Source of the DNA: Oscillospiraceae bacterium
Lineage (GTDB): Bacteria > Bacillota > Clostridia > Oscillospirales > Oscillospiraceae
NCBI GenBank assembly: GCA_017624915.1
Contig: JAGAMC010000007.1
Location: 1-36,396 of the forward strand
Direction: 5' to 3'
DNA: 36,396 nt
This document shows, piece by piece, positions 1 to 8,470 of this stretch. Positions within the stretch are counted from its first letter, which is position 1. Each line of letters begins with the position of its first letter. The notes below the pieces were generated by a model. It did not search any database and was not told where the DNA came from. It saw only the letters and a list, made by a program, of their open reading frames with translations. Made by a program: the position numbers and the translations under genes.

Positions 1-1
1 C

Positions 2-1069
2 ATCTCCGCCAAGACCGGTATGGGCATCGACAACCTGCTGGACATGGTGGTCCTTACCGCCGAGATGCGCGAGCTGAAGGCCAACCCCAACCGCACCGCC
101 CACGGCGCGGTCATCGAGGCCCGTCTGGACAAGGGCCGCGGCCCTGTGGCCACCCTGCTGGTGCAGAACGGCACTCTGAAGCAGGGCGACGTGATCATCG
201 CCGGCACCGCTGTGGGCCGCGTGCGCGCCATGACCGACGCCAAGGGTCAGAAGCTGACCGAGGCCGGCCCCTCCGTCCCCGTGGAGATCATCGGTATGGG
301 CGAAGTGCCCGGTGCCGGTGACGACTTCCACGCCGTCGTCGACGAGCGCATGGCCCGCGAGCTGGTGGAACAGCGCAAGCACGAGCAGAAGGCCGCCGCC
401 ACCAATAACGTGGGCAAGGTCACGCTGGAGGATCTGTTCAGCCAGATCCAGGCCGGCGAGATGAAGAATCTGAACGTCATCGTCAAGGCCGATGTTCAGG
501 GCTCCGCCGAAGCGGTGAAGGCCTCTTTGGAGAAGCTGACCAACGAGGAGGTCCGGGTTCGCGTGATCCACTGCGCCGTGGGCGCCATCAACGAGTCCGA
601 CGTAACTCTGGCCGCCACCGCCGGCGCCATCATCGTTGGCTTCAACGTCCGTCCCGATTCCAACGCCAAGGAGACCTCCGCCCGTCTGAACGTGGATATG
701 CGTATGTACCGCGTCATCTACGACGCCATCAACGAGATCGAAGCGGCCATGAAGGGCATGCTGGCCCCCAAGTTCAAGGAAGTGGAGCTTGGCCGTGCCG
801 AGGTGCGCAACGTATTCCGCATCACCAACGTGGGTATGGTCGCCGGCTGCTACGTGGTGGACGGCAAGATGCAGCGCAACGCCCAGATGCGCCTGCTGCG
901 TGATAACATCGTCATCTACGACGGTGCCATCGCCTCCCTCCAGCGCTTCAAGGACAGCGTGAAGGAGGTCGCCGCCGGCTACGAATGCGGCATCACCTTC
1001 GAGAAGTTCCAGGACATCAAGGAAGGCGATATCATCGAAGCCTTCATTATGGAACAGATCGAGGTATAA
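2..1069 (+). CDS. infB: Translation initiation factor IF-2, C-terminal part (5' end outside window)
   Basis: The reading frame is open from base 2 and enters the window just after the G domain: the first residues read [13 protein letters not shown], where SAKTG is the end of the G5 region typical of IF-2. Then follow domain II ([19 protein letters not shown]-like beta barrel, here [13 protein letters not shown]), domain III ([21 protein letters not shown]) and the C-terminal fMet-tRNA-binding domain IV ending near a conserved GYECGI and EAF segment. IF-2 delivers initiator tRNA to the 30S subunit. The methionine at base 20 is internal, not a start. Downstream rbfA confirms the usual nusA-infB-rbfA order. 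Confidence 0.97.
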   Translation: MSAKTGMGIDNLLDMVVLTAEMRELKANPNRTAHGAVIEARLDKGRGPVATLLVQNGTLKQGDVIIAGTAVGRVRAMTDAKGQKLTEAGPSVPVEIIGMGEVPGAGDDFHAVVDERMARELVEQRKHEQKAAATNNVGKVTLEDLFSQIQAGEMKNLNVIVKADVQGSAEAVKASLEKLTNEEVRVRVIHCAVGAINESDVTLAATAGAIIVGFNVRPDSNAKETSARLNVDMRMYRVIYDAINEIEAAMKGMLAPKFKEVELGRAEVRNVFRITNVGMVAGCYVVDGKMQRNAQMRLLRDNIVIYDGAIASLQRFKDSVKEVAAGYECGITFEKFQDIKEGDIIEAFIMEQIEV

Positions 1070-1090
1070 ATCCAACAACAGCTACCATCG

Positions 1091-1117
1091 TTGGGGCGGG
1101 CGTTTCGCCCGCCCCAA
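1091..1117 (+). other. GC-rich intercistronic hairpin between infB and rbfA
   Basis: TTGGGGCGGGCG at 1091-1102 pairs perfectly with CGCCCGCCCCAA at 1106-1117 around a three-base loop. No T-tract follows, so it is not a standard intrinsic terminator; it probably acts on mRNA stability or processing between the two genes, or as a weak pause. Confidence 0.6.
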
Positions 1118-1144
1118 TCTGCTTATAACCAAAGGAGGTCCCCT

Positions 1145-1528
1145 ATGGCAAGCAACCGAATCGGACGCATCAACGAGGAGATCCAGCGCGAGCTGTCCTC
1201 CCTTATCCGCAGCGTCAAAGATCCCCGGGTCACCGGCATGATCTCCGTCACCGCCGTGGACACCACCCCCGACCTGAAGTTCGCCAAGATCTATATCAGC
1301 GTGCTGGACAAGAGCGACTGCACCCAGGTGCTCAAGGGCCTCAAGTCCGCCTCCGGCTGGCTTCGCCGGGAGCTGGGCCATGCCCTGAACCTGCGCTATA
1401 CCCCCGAGCTGACCTTTGTGCGGGACGACTCTATCGATCAGGGCGCGCACATCCTCGACCTGCTGCGGGACCCCAACGTGGTCAAGCCCGCCAACCCCGC
1501 CAACGCCCACATTGTACTGGAGGATTGA
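1145..1528 (+). CDS. rbfA: 30S ribosome-binding factor A
   Basis: A 127-residue protein starting MASNRIGRINEEIQRELS, with the family's KH-like fold signature: DPRV at about residue 26, the strand LKFAKIYISV, the helix with LRRELG, and RYTPELTFVRDDS. RbfA binds the 30S platform and is needed for 16S rRNA 5'-end maturation and cold adaptation. The start at 1145 was chosen because AAAGGAGG lies at 1131-1138, while the longer frame from 1091 runs through the intercistronic hairpin. It follows infB and runs directly into nrnA (stop at 1526-1528, next ATG at 1531), as in many Firmicutes. Confidence 0.95.
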   Translation: MASNRIGRINEEIQRELSSLIRSVKDPRVTGMISVTAVDTTPDLKFAKIYISVLDKSDCTQVLKGLKSASGWLRRELGHALNLRYTPELTFVRDDSIDQGAHILDLLRDPNVVKPANPANAHIVLED

Positions 1529-1530
1529 TC

Positions 1531-2493
1531 ATGGGCACGCTGAACTTTTCCCAGACCGCCGCGTGGCTGCTGGGGCGTGACAACTTTCTCATTCTGACCC
1601 ATGTGCGCCCCGACGGCGACACGGTGGGCTGCGCTGCCGGCCTGTGCGTTGCCCTGCGGGAACAGGGCAAGGCCGCCCATATCCTCCCCGACCCCAACAC
1701 CAGCAGGGTCTATACCGGGTATCTGGAGGGACTGCTGGCTCCGGCGGACTATGTGCCGGGCACGGTGGTGGCTGTTGATATGGCCGCCCGCTCCATGTTC
1801 CATCAGGGGGCTCAGCCATATCTGGACAAGGTCGATCTGACCATTGACCACCATCCCTCTCAGGAATTTTACGCCAAGGACACCTGTCTGGATGCCGGAC
1901 GGGCCGCCTGCGGCGAGCTGGTGTATGATATTGTCCGCCAGTGGGGCCCCGTCTCCCCCCGGGTGGCCCTTCCCCTTTATATGGCGGTGTCCACCGACTG
2001 CGGCTGCTTCGTCTACAGCAACACCAACGCCGCCTGTCACCGGGTGGCCGCCGACCTGCTGGACACGGGTATCGACTGCTACCCCATCAACCGAAAGCAC
2101 TTCCGCACCAAGTCTTTCAAGCGGCTGAAGCTGGAAAGCATGCTCACCGACGGCATGGAGCTGTATGACGGCGGCAGGATCGCCGTGGTCACTCTGACTC
2201 TGGAGATGATGGCCCAGCTGGATGCCCGGGAGGAGGATATTGACGACATTTCCGCCTTCGTCGGTCAGGTGGAGGGCGTCAGCACCGGCGTCACCGTGCG
2301 CCAACTGACCCCGGAGCGCTGCAAGATCTCCCTGCGCACCGACCCCGGTGATCTGGACGCCAGCCGGGTGTGCGCCCTGCTGGGGGGCGGCGGTCACGCA
2401 GCCGCCGCCGGCGCATCTGTGACCGGCTCTCCCGCCCATGCTCGTGACGCCATTCTGGCCGCCATCCGGACCATTCAGGCTGAAAAGGAGTAA
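1531..2493 (+). CDS. nrnA: DHH-family nanoRNase / pAp phosphatase (NrnA type)
   Basis: A 320-residue DHH phosphoesterase. Motif I is THVRPDGDTVG (about residues 27-37), the DHH motif is IDHHPS (about 108-113), and the C-terminal DHHA1 domain ends in the glycine-rich GGGGHAAAAG that contacts the nucleotide. The family degrades 2-5-mer RNA to mononucleotides and dephosphorylates 3'-phosphoadenosine 5'-phosphate. The start is ATG 1531, with GGAGG at 1519-1523 seven bases upstream; an in-frame TTG at 1525 overlaps the rbfA stop and is less well placed. The position between rbfA and truB is the standard one in Firmicutes. Confidence 0.92.
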   Translation: MGTLNFSQTAAWLLGRDNFLILTHVRPDGDTVGCAAGLCVALREQGKAAHILPDPNTSRVYTGYLEGLLAPADYVPGTVVAVDMAARSMFHQGAQPYLDKVDLTIDHHPSQEFYAKDTCLDAGRAACGELVYDIVRQWGPVSPRVALPLYMAVSTDCGCFVYSNTNAACHRVAADLLDTGIDCYPINRKHFRTKSFKRLKLESMLTDGMELYDGGRIAVVTLTLEMMAQLDAREEDIDDISAFVGQVEGVSTGVTVRQLTPERCKISLRTDPGDLDASRVCALLGGGGHAAAAGASVTGSPAHARDAILAAIRTIQAEKE

Positions 2494-2500
2494 TTCTTCC

Positions 2501-3370
2501 ATGCCCAACGGCATTATCATTATCGACAAACCTCAGGAGTGGACCAGCATGGACGTGTGCGCCAAGCTGCGGGGATTGTTCCGCGAAAAGCGCATCGGCC
2601 ACGCCGGAACCCTGGACCCCATGGCCACCGGCGTGCTGCCAGTGTTCGTAGGCCGGGCCACCCGTGCTGTGGAATTTGCGGACAAGAGCGACAAAGAGTA
2701 TGTGGCCGGACTGAAGCTGGGCCTTGTGACCAACACGCAGGATACCGCCGGTGAGATATTGGAGCAGCACCCGGTTCAGGTCACTGCACAGCAGTTGGAG
2801 ACCGCACTGGAATCCTTCCGCGGCGATATTCTGCAGGTACCGCCCATGTACTCAGCCATCAAAATCAACGGGAAAAAGCTCTATGAGCTGGCCCGCAAGG
2901 GCCGTGAGGTGGAGCGGCCCGCCCGCCCTGTGACCATCCGCTCCCTGACCGTGGAGGGTCAGCCCGCCCCGGACGAATTTATCCTGCGGGTGCGCTGCTC
3001 CAAGGGCACCTACGTGCGCACCCTGTGCCACGACATCGGCGCGGCACTGGGCTGCGGCGGCTGCATGAGCAGCCTGCGGCGCACCATGGCCGCAGGCTTT
3101 ACTCTGAACCAGGCGGTCACACTGCCCCAGCTGCTCAGTGCTGACGACCCTTCCGCTCTGCTGCTGAGCGTGGACAGCTTTTTTTCCGACTGTCCGTGCC
3201 TTACCCTGTCCGGAGAGCCGGAGAAAAAGCTGCGCAACGGCATGACGCTGGTCATGCCCGACGTCGCCCCCGGTCAGTACCGGGTCTACGGCAAGGACGG
3301 CGAGTTTCTTGCCCTGTGCCGGGCAGAACAGGGCAAACTGACCACGATAAAAAGCTTTTTTGGCGTATGA
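2501..3370 (+). CDS. truB: tRNA pseudouridine(55) synthase
   Basis: A 289-residue TruB. The N-terminus reads [11 protein letters not shown]; the catalytic-aspartate loop [14 protein letters not shown] is at about residues 32-45, and the [17 protein letters not shown] and [12 protein letters not shown] segments of the pseudouridine synthase core follow. It isomerises U55 in the T-loop of tRNAs. Start ATG 2501 has GGAG at 2487-2490 and sits 7 bases after the nrnA stop. The C-terminal part (residues about 225-289) is a PUA-like extension. Confidence 0.95.
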   Translation: MPNGIIIIDKPQEWTSMDVCAKLRGLFREKRIGHAGTLDPMATGVLPVFVGRATRAVEFADKSDKEYVAGLKLGLVTNTQDTAGEILEQHPVQVTAQQLETALESFRGDILQVPPMYSAIKINGKKLYELARKGREVERPARPVTIRSLTVEGQPAPDEFILRVRCSKGTYVRTLCHDIGAALGCGGCMSSLRRTMAAGFTLNQAVTLPQLLSADDPSALLLSVDSFFSDCPCLTLSGEPEKKLRNGMTLVMPDVAPGQYRVYGKDGEFLALCRAEQGKLTTIKSFFGV

Positions 3371-3411
3371 CGCCCTTGCGCGGCGCATCGTTCTCCAAAG
3401 GAGGTTGCCAT

Positions 3412-4320
3412 ATGAACAATACAACGCGCCGCGTGGTGGCACTTGGCTTCTTCGACGGCGTTCATATTGGCCATGGCGCGCTTTTGCGCCGGGTAGCGGA
3501 GCGCGCCGCCGCTTTAAACGCAGTCCCCGCCGCCTTCACCTTCGACACCCATCCGGAAAGTCTGATCCTTGGCCGCCAGACACCGCTTCTTTCCACCCCC
3601 GAGGACCGGGCCGGTCTGATGCGCCGGCTGTACGGCATCGAGGATGTGATCGTGGCCCACTATGACCTGGAGATGATGCACACCCCCTGGGAGCGCTTTA
3701 TCACGGAATATCTTGTGTCCCAATGCGGCGCGGTGCATCTGGTGGCGGGACACGATTTCCGCTTCGGCTACCGGGGCGAGGGCAATCCCCAGCGGCTGGC
3801 CGCCAAGTGCGAGGAGCTGGGGCTGGGCTGTGACATTATCCACCCCGTGGTGCAGGAGGGGATCACCGTTTCCTCCACCTACATCCGGACTCTCATCGCC
3901 CAGGGCGAGATGGAACGGGCCCGCTCCTTTTTGGGCCACCCCCATACCCTCACCGGTACGGTGATCCACGGCAAAAAGCTGGGCAGTGTGCTGGGCTTCC
4001 CCACCGTCAACCTGTCCGTTCCCGAGGGCGTAATTACCCCAGCCCATGGAGTATACGCTACCCGCATCTCCGTGGACGGCGTATCCTATCCCACCGTGAC
4101 CAACGTGGGCATCCGCCCTACCGTGGACGACGGTGACCGGGTGACTGTGGAGGGTTTCCTGCTGGATTTTGGCGGCGATCTGTACGGAAAACAGGTACAG
4201 GTGGAATTCTACAAATTCCTGCGCCCGGAGGAGAAGTTCGCCAGCTACGAGGCCCTGCGTGCCGAGGTCATGCGCAATGTTCAGCAGACCCGCACCTATT
4301 TCCGTTTTCTTGAGCCGTAA
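3412..4320 (+). CDS. ribF: Bifunctional riboflavin kinase / FAD synthetase
   Basis: A 302-residue RibF. The N-terminal nucleotidyltransferase domain has LGFFDGVHIGH (about residues 11-21) and the later SSTYIR; the C-terminal riboflavin kinase domain carries LGSVLGFPTVNL with the PT that binds the phosphate, then NVGIRPTV and VEFYKFLRPEEKF. It converts riboflavin to FMN and FAD. The start at 3412 is set by AAAGGAGG at 3398-3405; the frame upstream of it lies inside truB. No FMN riboswitch is visible upstream, so it is presumably expressed with truB. Confidence 0.95.
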   Translation: MNNTTRRVVALGFFDGVHIGHGALLRRVAERAAALNAVPAAFTFDTHPESLILGRQTPLLSTPEDRAGLMRRLYGIEDVIVAHYDLEMMHTPWERFITEYLVSQCGAVHLVAGHDFRFGYRGEGNPQRLAAKCEELGLGCDIIHPVVQEGITVSSTYIRTLIAQGEMERARSFLGHPHTLTGTVIHGKKLGSVLGFPTVNLSVPEGVITPAHGVYATRISVDGVSYPTVTNVGIRPTVDDGDRVTVEGFLLDFGGDLYGKQVQVEFYKFLRPEEKFASYEALRAEVMRNVQQTRTYFRFLEP

Positions 4321-4360
4321 CTAAGCTGTCCCATATCCGAGGAAAGGAAGTACCCCGCCT

Positions 4361-5731
4361 ATGGACCTGCATCTGCATCACCACCAGACCCACTTCCGCT
4401 ATGACAGGATGTTCCCCTTTCTGTGGGCCTATGCCGCTTTGCTGGCTCTTGTTGGCTTTGCGCTGGACAGTCCCCGGAATATTCTGACCGGTCTTGTCAC
4501 CATCATCCTGTCTGAAGACGCTCTGATCACCGACTACATCCTCATCGCCGGGCCGGGTGCCGCCCTTGTGAACGCGGCGCTGGTGACCGCCATCAGCATC
4601 TGCGTGCTGTACGCAGCTGACGACATTCTCAACGGTATGACGCTGGTGGTCATCGGCCTGATGTCCGGGTTTTCCCTGTTTGGAAAGAACTTTGTCAACA
4701 TCTGGCCCATTCTGATCGGTACATGGCTGTATACCCGCTACCGCAAGGAGCCCATGGGTGCCTTTGCCAACATTGGCCTGATGGCCACCGCCCTGTCCCC
4801 CATCGTCAGCTACATAGCCCTGGACAACGGTTGGGGCCACCCCATCCTCGGCGTGCTGTTCGGGCTGATCATCGGCTTTATCATGCCCCCTCTGGCCGCC
4901 TATACCTACCGCATCCAGAACGGCATGAACCTCTACAATGTGGGCTTTGCCTGCGGGCTGCTGGCCTTCATTCTTGTGCCCCTCATGAGCTCCGCGGGTG
5001 CTACTCCCACCACCTATTACCACTGGGCCAAGGGCTATAACCTCATCTTCGGGCTGATTCTGAGCGGCCTTTGCCTGCTGCTGATCCTGTGCGGCTTCGC
5101 CTTTTCCGGCAAGCCCCTGTGGGCCGTCTGGGCGGGCTACCGCCGCCTGCTGCAGACCAGCGGCCGGGCTCCCAGCGACTATCTGCGTATGTTCGGCCAC
5201 AGCCCCGTGCTGGTCAACATGGGGATCAACGGCCTGCTTGGCACCTGCTTTATCCTTGCCGCCGGCGGCGATTTGAACGGCCCTACCATCGGCGGTATCC
5301 TGACCATCATCGGATTCTCCGCCTTTGGCAAACACGCATTCAACATCATGCCCGTTATGGCGGGTGTAGCTTTGGGCGGCTTTGTGATGCACGGGTCTTT
5401 GTCCGACCCGGCGGTACAGCTGGCCTGCCTGTTCTGTACTACACTGGCCCCCGTGGCCGGCTATTTCGGCTGGCCCTACGGCGTTCTGGCAGGCTTTCTC
5501 CACTCGTCCGTGGTGCTCTATACCGGCTCTCCCGTGGCCGGTATGAACCTGTATAACAACGGCTTTTCCGGGGGGCTGATCGCCATCGTGCTCTATCCCG
5601 CCATTATCGCCATCGCCCGCCGCCGCAAGCCCGTGCTTCAGGAGATGGACTACTTCGATCAGCTGGAACACGACGAGCCCATCACTCCGCCCGTTGTCGA
5701 CCAGGTGGTGGCCGAGCTGGAAGAGATCTGA
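4361..5731 (+). CDS. DUF1576-family multi-pass membrane protein with internal duplication
   Basis: A 456-residue polytopic membrane protein that I recognise as the DUF1576 family, whose function is not established. About ten to twelve hydrophobic segments are visible, with a soluble acidic C-terminal tail (residues 425-456). The two halves repeat one another: FGK-N-F-V-N-I-W-P at 107-116 against FGK-H-A-F-N-I-M-P at 322-331, and GMNLYNVGFACGL at 188-200 against GMNLYNNGFSGGL at 394-406. This pseudo-symmetric layout is typical of transporters or channels, which is inference. The N-terminus HLHHHQTHFRYD is histidine-rich. A ribosome site GGAAAGGAAG lies at 4341-4350. It follows ribF closely and is probably in the same transcript. 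Confidence 0.75.
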   Translation: MDLHLHHHQTHFRYDRMFPFLWAYAALLALVGFALDSPRNILTGLVTIILSEDALITDYILIAGPGAALVNAALVTAISICVLYAADDILNGMTLVVIGLMSGFSLFGKNFVNIWPILIGTWLYTRYRKEPMGAFANIGLMATALSPIVSYIALDNGWGHPILGVLFGLIIGFIMPPLAAYTYRIQNGMNLYNVGFACGLLAFILVPLMSSAGATPTTYYHWAKGYNLIFGLILSGLCLLLILCGFAFSGKPLWAVWAGYRRLLQTSGRAPSDYLRMFGHSPVLVNMGINGLLGTCFILAAGGDLNGPTIGGILTIIGFSAFGKHAFNIMPVMAGVALGGFVMHGSLSDPAVQLACLFCTTLAPVAGYFGWPYGVLAGFLHSSVVLYTGSPVAGMNLYNNGFSGGLIAIVLYPAIIAIARRRKPVLQEMDYFDQLEHDEPITPPVVDQVVAELEEI

Positions 5732-5758
5732 TCATATCCACACAGTCCGGAGGTCTTT

Positions 5759-6862
5759 ATGGACAGAAAAACCTTTCACAACCTTATGGTGCTCATCTCC
5801 TACGCCGCGCTTCTTGTTCTCATCGTCCTGCGGCTCAACTGGGTCGTCATCCTGATCCATCAGATACTCAGTGCTCTCAAGCCGGTACTTCTTGGCTTTG
5901 CCATCGCCTTTGTGCTGTCCCGGCCCTGTGCCTTTTTTGAGCGGAGCTTTTCCCGGCTCCTGCCAGAAAAGCGAAGCAAAGCATCTGTGGGATTGTCCGT
6001 TCTGACCTCCTACCTCTGCCTCATGCTGGTGGTGGCCCTGATTTTCACTTTCATCCTCCCCCAGCTCTATGACAGCATTGTAACGCTGATCGATCGGATC
6101 TATGCCAACCTGCCCGCCATGCAGGAGGCCCTGAACGAGGTGCTCCGCCGCCTGAGCCTGACCGGCTCCGATCTGAGTGGGATGCTCCCCTCTCTCAACG
6201 ATGTGGTCAACGGCGTGGTCAACACCCTGACCTCTACCCTGCCCCACCTGCTCTCCTTTACAGGAAACGTGGTATCCAAGTCTGTGACCCTGATCACGGC
6301 GCTGGTGCTGTCCGTCTATATGCTGGCCGGCCGCAAGCGTTTTTCCGCCCAGTGCGGTCGTCTTCTGCAGGCCTACGCCTCCCCCGCCGTGGCCCGGACC
6401 GCCACGCAGGTAGCCGCCCTCACAGCGGACACCTTTACCCGGTTCATCTCCGGACAGCTGATCGAGGCGTGCATCCTCGGCTCCCTGTGCTTTATCGGCA
6501 TGAACCTGCTGGGCTTCCAGTACGCTCCCCTCATCAGCGTGATCATCGGCATTTCCGCCCTGATCCCCGTTGCCGGCGCCTACATCGGCGCCATCCTGTC
6601 CGCCCTGCTGCTGGTCATGATATCCCCCCTGCAGGCTCTGGGTTTCCTTGTGTTCCTTGTAATCCTCCAGCAGCTGGAGGGCAATCTCATCTACCCCCGG
6701 GTGGTGGGAAATTCCATCGGCCTGCCCGGCCTGTGGGTGCTCACGGCGGTGACTGTGGGCGGCGGCCTGTTTGGCCTTTGGGGCATGCTGCTCAGCGTGC
6801 CTGCCGCTTCCGTGTGCTACACCCTGCTCCGACAGGATGTAAACGCCAGAATCCGGCAGTAA
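5759..6862 (+). CDS. AI-2E family transporter
   Basis: A 367-residue membrane protein of the AI-2E (YtvI/YdbO-like) family. It has N-terminal helices, a hydrophilic amphipathic central stretch (about residues 105-160), and the family's C-terminal hallmark: ISALIPVAGAYIGA at about 263-276, then LQQLEGNLIYPRVVGNSIGLPGLWVL. Despite the family name, members transport varied substrates (autoinducer-2 in E. coli TqsA, sodium or lithium in others), so the substrate is not assigned. The start is ATG 5759 with CGGAGG at 5748-5753. It is the last gene before a bidirectional terminator at 6872-6911. Confidence 0.85.
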   Translation: MDRKTFHNLMVLISYAALLVLIVLRLNWVVILIHQILSALKPVLLGFAIAFVLSRPCAFFERSFSRLLPEKRSKASVGLSVLTSYLCLMLVVALIFTFILPQLYDSIVTLIDRIYANLPAMQEALNEVLRRLSLTGSDLSGMLPSLNDVVNGVVNTLTSTLPHLLSFTGNVVSKSVTLITALVLSVYMLAGRKRFSAQCGRLLQAYASPAVARTATQVAALTADTFTRFISGQLIEACILGSLCFIGMNLLGFQYAPLISVIIGISALIPVAGAYIGAILSALLLVMISPLQALGFLVFLVILQQLEGNLIYPRVVGNSIGLPGLWVLTAVTVGGGLFGLWGMLLSVPAASVCYTLLRQDVNARIRQ

Positions 6863-6871
6863 AACAGAACC

Positions 6872-6911
6872 AAAAAACGGCCTCACGCTGTACAGCGTGA
6901 GGCCGTTTTTT
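6872..6911. terminator. Bidirectional intrinsic terminator
   Basis: AAAAAACGGCCTCACGCT and its complement AGCGTGAGGCCGTTTTTT flank a four-base loop. Runs of A and T on the two sides let it end both the plus-strand AI-2E gene and the minus-strand hydrogenase gene. Confidence 0.9.
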
Positions 6912-6925
6912 ATCCTGTCATATCA

Positions 6926-8389
6926 TTAGACTCCGGCTTTTTCCTGCTCGGATTCAGCCGCATTCAACATAGCCAAAGCGTCCCCGATGGTGCGGTCCTT
7001 GGCCTGCTTGGCGTGCTCCTCCACCTGGACGCGGTTCTTGGGGCTGCGCACCAGACAGCCGGCGCCCTGAACACAGCCGCCCTCGCAGGCCATGCCCTCA
7101 ATAAAGTTGCCGTCCAGCACGCCCTTCTGGGCCTTGAGCAGAGCTACATTACACTCACTGATGCCGTTGCACACCACGGGCTTGAGCTGGAACCGGTCAG
7201 GCCCGATGCCCTTCTCCTCCAACAGCTGCACCACTGCCTGGGTCACGCCGCCGCTGCGGGCAAAATTGCGGCCATAGCTGCTGGCCTGGTCCAACTGAGT
7301 TTCGGGCAGCTGGGTCAGATCGATGTCTTTGGAGTCAAACAGAGCGCAAAGCTCCTCATAGGTCAGCACACAGTCCACCGCGCTGCGGGTACGGCCCAGC
7401 TGGAACTCCTTCTTCTTTGCGACGCACGGGCCGATAAATACCACCTTGGCGTCCGGTTCCTTCTCCTTCAAGTGCAGACCGATGACCACCATGGGAGACG
7501 GAGTGTGGGACACCAGATGCTCCAGCTCAGGGTGCTTCTTTTTGATGAAGCCCACATAGCCGGGACAGCAGGATGTGGAGAGCATGCCCTTTTCCAGCAG
7601 TTCCTCCCCCTCCTGTTCGGCCACCATGTCGGCACCCAGGGCCACCTCCGCCACATCGTCAAAGCCCAGCAACTTCAGTCCGGTGATCACCTGGCCGTAA
7701 GTGGCGGGGGCGAACTGACCGGCAATGGAGGGGGCGATAACGGCGTAGGTCTTGTAACCCCAATGGGCGGCACCCTGGATCATGCGGATGGCGTCGGTGA
7801 TCCACGACTTGTCCTGAATGGCGCCGAAGGGACACTGGTTGACACAGCTTCCGCAGGAGATGCAGTTATTCACATCAATGGACGCCTTCTTGTCCTCGCC
7901 CATTGAAATGGCATTGACAGGGCAGCCCTTTTCGCAGGGGCGCTGGTTCTTTACAATGGCGCTGTACTGGCAGGCGTTCAGACAGCGGCCGCAGTTGATA
8001 CATTTCTTATGGTCGATCTGCGCCCGGTGGTTCACGATACTGATTGCATCCCGGGGACAGGCATGGACACAGCGGGTAGCCAGGCAGCCGCGGCAGGATG
8101 CACTCACCGTCATCTCAGTGACCGGACACTCGTCGCAGGCGATGGGCAGGACCTCCACCACATTGGGATTGCTCTTATCACCGCCCATGGCCATCTTCAC
8201 ACGGCTGTTGACGATGGCGCGCTCCTTATAGATGCAGCAGCGCAGATTGGCCTCCGGTCCCGGGATAATCGTCTCGGGGATGTCCAGCAGGCTGGCTGCG
8301 TTGTCCAGTCTGTTGTCCCAGGTCAGCCGGGCCACTTCCGCCAGTATGCGGACCTTCAGTTCCTGAATTTTCGTCTCATAAACACGCAT
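6926..8389 (-). CDS. Monomeric [FeFe] hydrogenase, ferredoxin type (group B-like)
   Basis: A 487-residue iron-only hydrogenase. The N-terminal half has a CxxCxxxxCxxxCP cluster motif at about residues 99-112 and two CxxCxxCxxxC ferredoxin motifs (130-140 and 176-186). The H-cluster ligands are present: TSCCPGY at 272-278 (L1), PCVAKK at 321-326 (L2) and ACEGGCVQGAGC at 434-445 (L3). L2 is PCVAKK rather than the MPCTAKK of group A enzymes, which points to the group B family common in gut Clostridia. It exchanges electrons between ferredoxin and protons to make or use H2 in the cytoplasm. The start at 8389 has a GGAGAAGGAG ribosome site; a longer frame to 8443 lacks one. No HydEFG maturases are in the window. 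Confidence 0.9.
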   Translation of the reverse strand: MRVYETKIQELKVRILAEVARLTWDNRLDNAASLLDIPETIIPGPEANLRCCIYKERAIVNSRVKMAMGGDKSNPNVVEVLPIACDECPVTEMTVSASCRGCLATRCVHACPRDAISIVNHRAQIDHKKCINCGRCLNACQYSAIVKNQRPCEKGCPVNAISMGEDKKASIDVNNCISCGSCVNQCPFGAIQDKSWITDAIRMIQGAAHWGYKTYAVIAPSIAGQFAPATYGQVITGLKLLGFDDVAEVALGADMVAEQEGEELLEKGMLSTSCCPGYVGFIKKKHPELEHLVSHTPSPMVVIGLHLKEKEPDAKVVFIGPCVAKKKEFQLGRTRSAVDCVLTYEELCALFDSKDIDLTQLPETQLDQASSYGRNFARSGGVTQAVVQLLEEKGIGPDRFQLKPVVCNGISECNVALLKAQKGVLDGNFIEGMACEGGCVQGAGCLVRSPKNRVQVEEHAKQAKDRTIGDALAMLNAAESEQEKAGV

Positions 8390-8441
8390 TTTTGTTCTCT
8401 CCTTCTCCTGCAAATGCGGGCTTTTTCTGCACAGTCGAGAC

Positions 8442-8470
8442 ATTTTATATCACTTTTCTTCCTTTGTCAA
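8442..8470 (-). promoter_or_regulatory. Sigma-A-type promoter for the [FeFe] hydrogenase gene
   Basis: Reading the minus strand, TTGACA (8470-8465), a 17-base spacer and TAAAAT (8447-8442) lie about 50 bases upstream of the hydrogenase start. The -35 element and most of the spacer lie inside the last codons of spoIIE, so the hydrogenase can be expressed in growing cells independently of the sporulation gene upstream. Confidence 0.7.

Noticed and set aside
3330-3411. An FMN riboswitch before ribF
   Set aside because: The gap is about 40 bases, too short for an RFN element, and no conserved RFN sequences are visible.
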